9,294 bases of DNA from Erythrobacter sp. (GTDB lineage Bacteria; Pseudomonadota; Alphaproteobacteria; Sphingomonadales; Sphingomonadaceae): positions 1-9,294 of the forward strand of contig DMWU01000212.1 in the NCBI GenBank assembly GCA_003483125.1. Direction: 5' to 3'. The notes under the pieces are model-generated. The model was not told the DNA's origin. It ran no database searches and saw nothing but the letters and a program-made list of their open reading frames with translations. Of the stretch, positions 1-5,900 are shown piece after piece. Numbering within the stretch: the first letter of the stretch is position 1; each line of letters begins with the position of its first letter. Position numbers and translations under genes: made by a program.

Positions 1-263
1 TGTTTCGAACCATTTCTTCCGATCAAGAGCAGTTCGCCCGTTCGCTGCGAGACAAGCATTCCGCCCTCAGGCAAAAAGGCGAGCGACCATGGGTGATCCA
101 ATCCATCGGCAACCGTTTCCAAGCTGTAATACACAACGCCCGCATCAACCCGACCTGCCAATTGGCTGGTTTTGTCGCCCGACTGCGACGCACCTTGATT
201 GGAACAGGACGCCGTAAGCAAGCCAGCAGCCGCTATGGCAAGAGTGAATGAGAATAATCGCAT
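1..263 (-). CDS. PQQ-dependent sugar dehydrogenase lipoprotein, N-terminal part (runs off left edge)
   Basis: This is a partial gene. It reads from an ATG at 263 leftwards for 87 codons without a stop and leaves the window at position 1. The N-terminus is a lipoprotein signal: MRLF, a hydrophobic stretch, then the lipobox LTASC with the lipidated cysteine at residue 20, so the protein is probably anchored to a membrane facing the periplasm. After a Ser/Gln-rich linker comes the opening of the beta-propeller, GLDHPWSLAFLPEGGMLVSQ, which is typical of the GSDH family of soluble aldose sugar dehydrogenases (YliI-like), enzymes that oxidise sugars using PQQ. The start is supported by a Shine-Dalgarno sequence AGAGGG (complement of 270-275) six bases upstream. 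The gene is divergent from its right-hand neighbour and has no evident link to the carotenoid genes. The family call is fairly sure, but the substrate cannot be told and the catalytic part lies outside the window. Confidence 0.82.
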   Translation of the reverse strand, partial: MRLFSFTLAIAAAGLLTASCSNQGASQSGDKTSQLAGRVDAGVVYYSLETVADGLDHPWSLAFLPEGGMLVSQRTGELLLIGRNGSK

Positions 264-377
264 GACAGGCCCTCTGAATTCGGAAGGTTTGTGCGATTAT
301 CAGGTGCGCAACAACATTTGTCCACTGCATCTATAAGACTTGATCCAGCGATGGAAGCAACTAGGCTCCTGCGCGAC

Positions 378-386
378 AAGGGAGAG
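378..386 (+). promoter_or_regulatory. Ribosome binding site that fixes the start of the membrane protein gene
   Basis: A purine-rich run AAGGGAGAG lies just before two in-frame ATG codons (388 and 391). It favours these over the upstream TTG at 340, which has no Shine-Dalgarno sequence and would add 17 non-hydrophobic residues ahead of the first helix. Confidence 0.6.
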
Positions 387-390
387 TATG

Positions 391-837
391 ATGAGGTTTG
401 TTCGTTGGATTGCTGCTTTATTCGTAGCTGCGGTGGGTACCTATATTCTCGCGGTGATCGCGAACTCGCAGTTCGTGATGAATGCGCATAACGTTCCAAT
501 TACTTTCTCTGAACGCCTCAACATGACCGCATTCGATGTTTCAAATATGTGGCCCTATCTAATTGTCATCAGTGTCGCTCTCATGCTGGGCTTCCTCATC
601 GCAACCCTCGTAAAACGCTTCCTTCGGCGCCTTTCGAAATATGCGTTTCCGGTTGCCGGCGCAGCAGCGATTGGCGTCACACTCGGGCTGATGTACACGC
701 AATTCCAGACAATCCCCATCAGCGGCGCGCGTTCGACAATGGGCTTTATTTCGCAAGTCGTGGCTGGGGGGATAGGTGGATGGATCTTTGCTAAAGTGGC
801 CGGAGGCACAAAAGCTGTTGGGGCAGCCACGTCATAA
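391..837 (+). CDS. Small hypothetical membrane protein, four predicted helices
   Basis: The product is about 148 residues and I do not recognise its family. It looks like a small inner-membrane protein with hydrophobic segments at roughly residues 5-24, 54-75, 84-104 and 117-136. Two features break the pattern: a short polar loop after the first helix (roughly residues 27-50) and a basic patch KRFLRRLSK between helices 2 and 3, which should face the cytoplasm by the positive-inside rule. The last helix is Gly/Ala-rich (VVAGGIGGWIF). A longer frame begins at a TTG at 340, but the Shine-Dalgarno run AAGGGAG at 378-384 points to the paired ATGs at 388 and 391. I chose 391 because its spacing is better. 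It is divergent from the sugar dehydrogenase and is followed by a possible hairpin. I assign no function. Its reading frame, basic loop and ribosome binding site make it a believable gene. Confidence 0.72.
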   Translation: MRFVRWIAALFVAAVGTYILAVIANSQFVMNAHNVPITFSERLNMTAFDVSNMWPYLIVISVALMLGFLIATLVKRFLRRLSKYAFPVAGAAAIGVTLGLMYTQFQTIPISGARSTMGFISQVVAGGIGGWIFAKVAGGTKAVGAATS

Positions 838-838
838 T

Positions 839-862
839 AGAAGTTAAGGGGCGGCCTCTTCT
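839..862 (+). terminator. Possible hairpin just after the membrane protein stop codon
   Basis: AGAAG (839-843) pairs with CTTCT (858-862), and AGG (847-849) pairs with CCT (855-857), leaving a three-base bulge and a GGCGG loop. It begins two bases after the TAA at 835-837, which suits a terminator. No run of T follows, so intrinsic termination is doubtful. Confidence 0.28.
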
Positions 863-872
863 GAAACTGTCT

Positions 873-885
873 TAGTCATAGGGTT
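873..885 (+). repeat. 13-base direct repeat, copy 1 (upstream of the GST gene)
   Basis: The sequence TAGTCATAGGGTT occurs here, in the non-coding stretch before the YfcG-like gene, and again at 4354-4366 just before crtI. The flanks do not match. An 8-base palindrome GACCGGTC follows at 888-895. A shared regulator site is possible, but a chance match is also possible. Confidence 0.4.
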
Positions 886-1022
886 CCGACCGGTCAGCCC
901 ATCTGATCTTCCTAGCTGTTACATCGCGAGCAAACCCCCGATAAACAGTAAAAGACGAAGGGGCGATAAGCCTCAAGGGCCAAGCCAACAGCAATGGATT
1001 TAGCAGGAACTGGGGTAGCGCG

Positions 1023-1715
1023 ATGATAGATCTATATTTTGCACCGACACCAAATGGTTGGAAAATCACAGTCATGCTTGAAGAATGCGGCCTGCCCTAC
1101 ACTATCCACGGTGTGAATCTCGGCCAGGGCGAGCAATTCACGCCGGAATTCCTCAAGATCAGTCCAAACAACAGAATCCCTGCAATCGTCGATACAGAGC
1201 CCGCCAATGGAGAGGATCCGATTTCAGTCTTCGAGAGCGGAGCTATCCTTCTTTACCTGGCGGAGAAGGCCGGAAAACTCGTTCCAGATAATATCGGGGA
1301 CCGGACCGCTGCGCTGGAGTGGCTATTCTGGCAGGTGGGTGGATTGGGACCGATGATGGGCCAGCATGGTCATTTCAAGCTCTACGCGCCCGAAAAAATC
1401 GAATACGCTATCGATCGATACCGCCGCGAGGTTGAGCGCCTGTTTGAGGTTCTCGACCGCAGGCTCTCGAGCAACGCATATCTTGCTGGCTCCAATTTTA
1501 GCATCGCCGATATTGCAGCATTTCCATGGGTGCAGACTTATCGCGCGCAAGAGATTGATCTGGAGAGCTTTGAGCACGCGGCTCGATGGTATGAAGAGCT
1601 CAAGCAGCGACCTGCCCTTCGCAGAGGCATGGCTGTGGGGCGCGAGAACATAAACCGTAGGCCGCAGGACGACGCGCAGGCGAACAAGATCCTCTTCGGA
1701 AATGAGAGCAAATAA
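1023..1715 (+). CDS. yfcG: Nu-class glutathione S-transferase / disulfide-bond oxidoreductase (YfcG-like)
   Basis: The 230-residue product closely follows E. coli YfcG from the first residues: MIDLYFAPTPNGWKIT, with Thr9 and Asn11 in the positions that contact glutathione in nu-class enzymes. This class has no catalytic Cys, binds two glutathione molecules and reduces disulfides at their expense. The thioredoxin-like N-domain carries the cis-proline loop NRIPAIVD (Pro53) and the gamma-glutamyl-binding FESGAILLYLAEK (Glu71, Ser72). The all-helical C-domain has WLFWQVGGLGPMMGQ (residues 100-114) and the N-capping box FSIADIAAFPW (159-169). Length is as expected for the family, and the protein is probably cytoplasmic. 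The ATG at 1023 is the family start, although its ribosome binding site is weak (GGGG at 1012-1015). The gene overlaps the next by 14 bases, so the two are almost certainly co-transcribed. The class is sure, but the cellular substrate is unknown. Confidence 0.92.
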   Translation: MIDLYFAPTPNGWKITVMLEECGLPYTIHGVNLGQGEQFTPEFLKISPNNRIPAIVDTEPANGEDPISVFESGAILLYLAEKAGKLVPDNIGDRTAALEWLFWQVGGLGPMMGQHGHFKLYAPEKIEYAIDRYRREVERLFEVLDRRLSSNAYLAGSNFSIADIAAFPWVQTYRAQEIDLESFEHAARWYEELKQRPALRRGMAVGRENINRRPQDDAQANKILFGNESK

Positions 1716-2328
1716 ATTGGCAGCACAAGTGGAGTTCTTTTACGACCTGTCTTCGCCATGGACGCGGATCGCGTTCCACAATCTACGCGCTATAGCCAAA
1801 GAGACCGGAGCCCAAATTCGCTGGCGGCCTTTCCTGGTTGGCGGGGTCTTCAATGCAGTGAATGAAGACGTATACAAAAGCCGCGCAAACCCGGATGCAC
1901 CAAAGGTGCGCCACTCCATGTCATGGCTCAAACAATGGGCCAAGCTCGCGGGTGTTGCGATGAACTTCCCTTCCGAGCATCATCCTGTGAAATCCGTAAT
2001 TGCGATGCGAGTGTGTTGCGCGCTTGAGGAGAACCAAGACAAGCTCCTGCGATTCACAGAGCATGCCTTTGAGGCCTATTTTACGAGCCGGCGGAATCTC
2101 GACGACCCTAATGTGATCGCAGCAGCTGCCGATGAGTGCGGCCTTGATGGGGAAAGACTGATTGCCCAGGCTGGTGAGCAGGCAACTAAGGATCGACTTC
2201 GCGCCAATACGCAAGAAGCGATTGAACGCGGTGCGTTCGGTTCACCTACAATCTTCGTAAACGAGACAGAACTGTACTTTGGGAACGACCAATTGCCGCT
2301 CGTAAAGCAGGCAATCTTGGCCTTTTAA
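1702..2328 (+). CDS. DsbA-family 2-hydroxychromene-2-carboxylate isomerase-like protein (kappa-class GST fold)
   Basis: The 208-residue product matches the HCCA isomerase/kappa-GST branch of the DsbA family. The first strand and active-site loop read VEFFYDLSSPWTRIAF (residues 10-25), with Ser18 before the proline where DsbA would have its CXXC; there is no CXXC, so it is not a thiol oxidase. The helical insert occupies about residues 50-175. The second half of the thioredoxin fold returns with GAFGSPTIFVNETELYFGND (residues 178-195, cis-Pro182), the usual C-terminal signature. Relatives isomerise aromatic-degradation intermediates with glutathione as cofactor, but no naphthalene or other aromatic catabolic genes are nearby, so the substrate is open. 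The start at 1702 overlaps the upstream gene by 14 bases. An in-frame TTG at 1717 is an alternative. Translational coupling to the YfcG-like gene is likely. Confidence 0.87.
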   Translation: MRANKLAAQVEFFYDLSSPWTRIAFHNLRAIAKETGAQIRWRPFLVGGVFNAVNEDVYKSRANPDAPKVRHSMSWLKQWAKLAGVAMNFPSEHHPVKSVIAMRVCCALEENQDKLLRFTEHAFEAYFTSRRNLDDPNVIAAAADECGLDGERLIAQAGEQATKDRLRANTQEAIERGAFGSPTIFVNETELYFGNDQLPLVKQAILAF

Positions 2329-2348
2329 GGCAAAAACTAACTGCCTTA
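2326..2348. terminator. Inverted repeat between the convergent GST operon and ispH-crtE
   Basis: TAAGGCA (2326-2332) and TGCCTTA (2342-2348) form a perfect 7-base stem with a 9-base loop in the 49-base gap between two convergent genes. The TAA of the isomerase gene is part of the stem. The position suits a bidirectional terminator, but neither side has a clear T-run and the stem is only moderately stable. A second weak 5-base stem (CAATC at 2353-2357 with GATTG at 2366-2370) follows. Confidence 0.35.
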
Positions 2349-2377
2349 CGCTCAATCCATTTCTTGATTGCAGCAAG

Positions 2378-4252
2378 TCAGTGCATTCTGTTCGCGGCAA
2401 AGCGCGCAATATCCATCAGCGGGATTGCCTGCTCGCCAAATCCGTCCAAAGCTTCGTAACAGGCATTTTCGCGCTTCCTGGCTTCTTCGGTGGCACCACC
2501 TACGCCCATTAGCACTGTTGCGCTGGCGCGGCCTGAGTCCGCATCCTTATTGACCGCTTTCCCAACGAGCTCAACGTCGCCAATATTGTCCAGCAAGTCA
2601 TCTCTAATCTGGAAGACCAGCCCCAGGTTTTCGGCAAACAGGAGCAACCTGTCCATCTCGTCGGGAGTGCACCGTCCCAACATGGCGCCAGCCTCCACTG
2701 CGAAACGGATCAATGAAGCCGTCTTGCGGCTCTCACATGCAAAAACGAATTGCTCCGTGGGTTGGGCGGGCGGGTAGAGGTCCATCATTTGCCCGCCGGC
2801 AAGCCCATCTTGCCCGATGGCCTTGGATAGGGACAGAACCAGCCTTGCACGAACATCCGCATCGGGATTGGTGGCTTGGTCTGCCAGCAGTTCAAACCCC
2901 AGCGCCATCAACGCATCTCCCGCCAAGACTGCTGTAGCTTCATCGAACTTACGGTGAAGCGTAGGTTTGCCACGTCTCAAATCATCATTATCCATGCAGG
3001 GCAAATCATCGTGCACAAGCGACTGCGCATGGATACATTCGATGGCCGCACCGACACGGATGGCCTGCGAGTAATCACCCCCTACCAGCTCGCTCACAGC
3101 CATGACCAACGAGGCGCGAAACCGCTTGCCACTGCCGACAACCGCATATCGAATGGCGTCTGCAAGCCGTTTGTCGTGTCCACTGCGACGGCCGATTGCG
3201 ATTTCCAATACCTTGTCGATGTCCTTGCGCAGCGATACCAGGCGATCCTCGATAGACCCCTCCCTTTCACGCTGAGCAAGCGGTTCGAGCGACACGGGGC
3301 GAAAGGTCACTCTTTCAACTTTTCCGCTTATTTCTTCTTTTGCAAATCCGTGCGCTTCAAGGGATCGACACACTCTTTCTACGGCGGACTCAGGCGATGA
3401 GGCACCAGCCGTCAAACCAATAGTTTCTGCCACTTCGATGAGACTCCATGGCAGGTCGCGTTCGTCACGCACCAAGGCGGCATTCTTGCAGCCTGCAATC
3501 CTGACAACTTCAGCCAGCCGGCGAGCGTTTGAAGACCTCTCATCGCCCACGACCAGGAACAGGTCGGCTTTTTGCGCTATGGCTTCGGCCGATTCTTGTC
3601 GATTGGCGGTTGCATAGCAAATGCTGCTTGCACGCGGTGCCGCAACATCGCTGAATCGCCTGTTGATCTCATCGATCAGGCTATCTGCATCTCGCACCGC
3701 GAATGTCGTCTGGATGACATATGCAATTGCCGTATTGGAAGGGAGGTCGAGCGCGGCAATATCTTGCGCCGAGGAGACCACTGATATGGACCCGGATGGC
3801 AGCTGTCCGAGCGTTCCCACGATTTCGGGATGCCCCTGATGGCCGATCAGCAAGACATGCCTGCCGGCACGATACCAGCCTTCCACCTGTGAATGTATCT
3901 TGGCCACTAATGGGCAGATCGAATCGACAGTTCTCAGATCGCGGGCGCGAGCTTCCTGCAAAACCTGCCGGGCGCTGCCATGGGCGGAAAGGATTGCAAT
4001 TGATCCCCTGGGTATTTCATCCAGTTGCTGAACGAATATGGCTCCCTGCTTTTCGAGGCGCTCCACAACCTCTTGATTGTGGACGATTGCGCGCCGGACA
4101 TAGATGGGCGCGCCATGATCCTTCAAAGCCCGTTCGACTGTGTCTATGGCGCGTTCGACACCCGCACAAAAGCCGCGAGGGTTTGCGAGCAGAATCCTGC
4201 GCTGCTTGCCCGTCTCTCTCCCGAGCGCTGATTTTGACGTGACACCCTCCAT
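2378..4252 (-). CDS. ispH-crtE: Fused IspH (HMBPP reductase) - CrtE (geranylgeranyl diphosphate synthase)
   Basis: One open frame of 624 residues carries two complete enzymes. Residues 18-326 are IspH, the [4Fe-4S] reductase that turns HMBPP into IPP and DMAPP. The three cluster cysteines are present (NPRGFCAGV Cys29, SICPLV Cys113, SICYATANRQE Cys212), as are the substrate-pocket residues His58 (VHN), His91 (SAHG), His141 and Glu143 (GHPE), Thr182 (QTT), Ser240-Ser241-Asn242 and Ser285 (TAGAS). Residues about 335-624 are a short-chain trans-prenyl synthase: GSGKRFRA (373-380), first Asp motif HDDLPCMDNDDLRRGKP (414-430; Asp415, Asp416, Asp420), Lys510-Thr511, second Asp motif FQIRDDLLD (547-555) and Lys565. 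Almost no linker separates the parts. IspH alone is usually about 310-320 residues and CrtE about 290-300. The gene context (divergent from crtI) makes GGPP the likely product, although FPP is possible. The ATG at 4252 has only a weak ribosome binding site. Confidence 0.95.
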   Translation of the reverse strand: MEGVTSKSALGRETGKQRRILLANPRGFCAGVERAIDTVERALKDHGAPIYVRRAIVHNQEVVERLEKQGAIFVQQLDEIPRGSIAILSAHGSARQVLQEARARDLRTVDSICPLVAKIHSQVEGWYRAGRHVLLIGHQGHPEIVGTLGQLPSGSISVVSSAQDIAALDLPSNTAIAYVIQTTFAVRDADSLIDEINRRFSDVAAPRASSICYATANRQESAEAIAQKADLFLVVGDERSSNARRLAEVVRIAGCKNAALVRDERDLPWSLIEVAETIGLTAGASSPESAVERVCRSLEAHGFAKEEISGKVERVTFRPVSLEPLAQREREGSIEDRLVSLRKDIDKVLEIAIGRRSGHDKRLADAIRYAVVGSGKRFRASLVMAVSELVGGDYSQAIRVGAAIECIHAQSLVHDDLPCMDNDDLRRGKPTLHRKFDEATAVLAGDALMALGFELLADQATNPDADVRARLVLSLSKAIGQDGLAGGQMMDLYPPAQPTEQFVFACESRKTASLIRFAVEAGAMLGRCTPDEMDRLLLFAENLGLVFQIRDDLLDNIGDVELVGKAVNKDADSGRASATVLMGVGGATEEARKRENACYEALDGFGEQAIPLMDIARFAANRMH

Positions 4253-4264
4253 CGTCAGAACTTC

Positions 4265-4292
4265 ACTATAGACAAGGGTGCTGCCGATTCAA
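4265..4292 (-). promoter_or_regulatory. Candidate promoter for ispH-crtE
   Basis: On the minus strand, TTGAAT (4292-4287) and TATAGT (4270-4265) resemble -35 and -10 boxes with a 16-base spacer. Transcription would begin only about five bases before the ATG at 4252, giving a nearly leaderless message, which would fit the weak ribosome binding site. This is pattern matching only. Confidence 0.3.
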
Positions 4293-4311
4293 AACTGTAC
4301 AAAGGGGCAGC
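4280..4311. repeat. Inverted repeat GCTGCC-N20-GGCAGC in the ispH-crtE / crtI divergent region
   Basis: GCTGCC (4280-4285) and GGCAGC (4306-4311) are exact reverse complements separated by 20 bases, lying over the candidate -35 of ispH-crtE. It could be a dyad for a regulator or a chance hairpin. The TGT-N12-ACA site of PpsR/CrtJ is not present in this region. Confidence 0.3.
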
Positions 4312-4350
4312 TTGCAAGGAGGGTTTGCAGAACTAGTTTGCTGGCGACAA
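4312..4350 (+). repeat. Three TTGC units at exact 13-base spacing upstream of crtI
   Basis: TTGC begins at 4312, 4325 and 4338, so three 13-base units follow one another: TTGCAAGGAGGGT, TTGCAGAACTAGT and TTGCTGGCGACAA. The first two share TTGCA at the left end and GT at the right. They fill the space just upstream of the crtI start region. They may be binding sites for a regulator of the divergent pair, or chance. Confidence 0.25.
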
Positions 4351-4353
4351 AGA

Positions 4354-4366
4354 TAGTCATAGGGTT
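4354..4366 (+). repeat. 13-base direct repeat, copy 2 (just before crtI)
   Basis: TAGTCATAGGGTT is identical to 873-885. Here it includes the AGGG (4361-4364) that serves as the likely ribosome binding site for the crtI ATG at 4375, so conservation of part of it could simply reflect translation initiation. Confidence 0.4.
4361..4364 (+). promoter_or_regulatory. Ribosome binding site deciding the crtI start
   Basis: AGGG lies ten bases before the ATG at 4375. The alternative TTG at 4366 would sit one base from it, which is too close. The shorter start also begins right before the Rossmann strand, as in other CrtI proteins. Confidence 0.5.
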
Positions 4367-4374
4367 TGGTATCA

Positions 4375-5850
4375 ATGGCCAACAATTCCACTGCAGTAAT
4401 CATCGGTTCGGGCTTCGGCGGCATTGCGTTGGCAATCCGACTGCAGAGCGCTGGCATCCAGACCACGATTGTCGAGGCGCGCGGCAAGCCGGGTGGCCGC
4501 GCATATATGTGGGAACGCGACGGGCACATATTCGACGCCGGCCCTACTGTGATCACGGACCCGGCATGCCTTGAAGAACTATGGACATTGTCGGGCAGTG
4601 ACATGGCGCAGGATGTTAAACTGTTGCAGGTGCAGCCCTTCTATCGGCTTGCATGGGGTGACGGGCAGCAATTCGACTATTCAAATCAGGAAGCCCAATT
4701 GAGGGCAGAGAGCGCGAAGCTCAATCCTGCAGACGTGGATGGCTACGAGCGCTTTCTGCAATATTCGCGCGGCGTCTATGAAGAGGGCTATGTGAAACTC
4801 GGCGCGGTCCCATTCCTCAACTTCTCTAGCATGGTCCGCGCCGCGCCTGCCTTGATGAAGCATCAGGCCTGGCGGTCGGTCTATAATCTGGTTTCCCATT
4901 ACGTACAAAATGAGAAGCTGCGCCAAGCATTGTCATTCCACACCTTGCTGGTTGGCGGCAACCCGATGAACACCAGCAGCATCTATGCGCTGATCCACCA
5001 TCTGGAGAAGACCGGCGGGGTATGGTTCGCGCAGGGCGGTACAAACAAGCTGATCAAGGGAATGATCGCACTTTTCGAACGGCTTGGAGGCAAGCTGATA
5101 CTCAGTGATGCGGTCAATCTGGTTGAGCATGAAGGCAAGCGGGTAACGGCTGTCGTTACCGCATCAGGGCAACGGATTGCTGCAGATATGATCGCTACCA
5201 ATGGCGACCTGGTTCACAGCTATGGCCTGATCGCTGGATCAGCCTATGCACAGCGTAGGATTCGTCGGCTCAAGCGCAGCCGGTTCTCGCCAAGTCTTTT
5301 TGTCGTGCATTTCGGGCTTGAGGGAAGCTTTCCCGACATCGCGCATCACACCATCCTCTTTTCCGATCGCTATCGCCCACTGCTCGATGACATTTACAAA
5401 CGCGGCGTCTTGCCACCTGATCCGTCGCTCTACCTCCATCACCCGAGCGTGACCGACCCGACAATGGCGCCTCCGGGCAAATCAACATTCTATGCGCTCG
5501 CGCCGGTGCCCAACCTGGGCAAGGCCGATATCGACTGGGACGAGGTTGGGCCGCATTACCGCGACATCGTTTTGCAGCGGATAAGCGACATGCTGATCCC
5601 CGACCTGCATGATCGCCTAGGTACCTGTTTCCACTATACGCCTCAAAGCTTTGCAGATGACCTCGGGGCGCATTTGGGCAGCGCGTTCAGTCTTGAACCT
5701 GTCCTGACGCAAAGCGCCTGGTTTCGGGCGCACAACAGAGATGATCATTTTGGCAATCTCTATTTTGTTGGTGCAGGTACGCATCCGGGCGCAGGCATCC
5801 CCGGCGTGGTTGGCAGCGCCAAGGCTACAGCCAGCCTGATGACCGGCTAG
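4375..5850 (+). CDS. crtI: Phytoene desaturase (lycopene-forming CrtI)
   Basis: CrtI is a membrane-associated FAD enzyme that introduces the double bonds converting phytoene into lycopene. From the ATG at 4375 the product is 491 residues, the normal length. The FAD-binding fold begins at once: AVIIGSGFGGIALAIRL (residues 7-23), then the ribose-binding acidic end VEAR and the motif GKPGGRAYMWERDGHIFDAG (37-56), followed by PTVITDP. The C-terminus bears the bacterial-type phytoene dehydrogenase signature, LYFVGAGTHPGAGIPGVVGS (residues 462-481). The single-enzyme bacterial/fungal type is clear. The number of desaturation steps cannot be read from sequence, but the CrtY gene nearby implies lycopene. 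It is divergent from ispH-crtE and is followed 50 bases later by crtZ, probably in the same transcript. Nothing is missing or broken. Confidence 0.95.
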   Translation: MANNSTAVIIGSGFGGIALAIRLQSAGIQTTIVEARGKPGGRAYMWERDGHIFDAGPTVITDPACLEELWTLSGSDMAQDVKLLQVQPFYRLAWGDGQQFDYSNQEAQLRAESAKLNPADVDGYERFLQYSRGVYEEGYVKLGAVPFLNFSSMVRAAPALMKHQAWRSVYNLVSHYVQNEKLRQALSFHTLLVGGNPMNTSSIYALIHHLEKTGGVWFAQGGTNKLIKGMIALFERLGGKLILSDAVNLVEHEGKRVTAVVTASGQRIAADMIATNGDLVHSYGLIAGSAYAQRRIRRLKRSRFSPSLFVVHFGLEGSFPDIAHHTILFSDRYRPLLDDIYKRGVLPPDPSLYLHHPSVTDPTMAPPGKSTFYALAPVPNLGKADIDWDEVGPHYRDIVLQRISDMLIPDLHDRLGTCFHYTPQSFADDLGAHLGSAFSLEPVLTQSAWFRAHNRDDHFGNLYFVGAGTHPGAGIPGVVGSAKATASLMTG

Positions 5851-5900
5851 GCATTATTCCATTTCTCCACTTTCGGAATTGGCGTTATTATCGGATTCCC

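Noticed and set aside
233..499. 88-residue minus-strand frame before the membrane protein gene
   Set aside because: It is Ser/Arg-rich low-complexity sequence that overlaps the real starts of both flanking genes, and it has no ribosome binding site that I can see.
872..1075. 67-residue minus-strand frame in the gap before the GST gene
   Set aside because: It overlaps the conserved N-terminus of the GST and has no recognisable family or start signal.
2876..3400. 174-residue open frame on the plus strand
   Set aside because: It lies antisense inside the CrtE half of the fusion gene, shows no family features, and the minus-strand frame has complete catalytic motifs.
3721..4242. 173-residue open frame on the plus strand
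   Set aside because: It is antisense to the IspH half and is Pro/Arg/His-rich, as expected of a shadow frame of a high-GC gene.
2378..4252. Two separate genes (ispH and crtE) joined by a sequencing error
   Set aside because: The frame is continuous, the join region (about codons 318-335) reads as ordinary coding sequence, and there is no stop, start or ribosome binding site at the join. It cannot be fully excluded without reads.
4253..4374. PpsR/CrtJ operator (TGT-N12-ACA) expected in phototrophic relatives
   Set aside because: I looked for the motif in the crt intergenic regions and found no match. Regulation by PpsR is not supported here.
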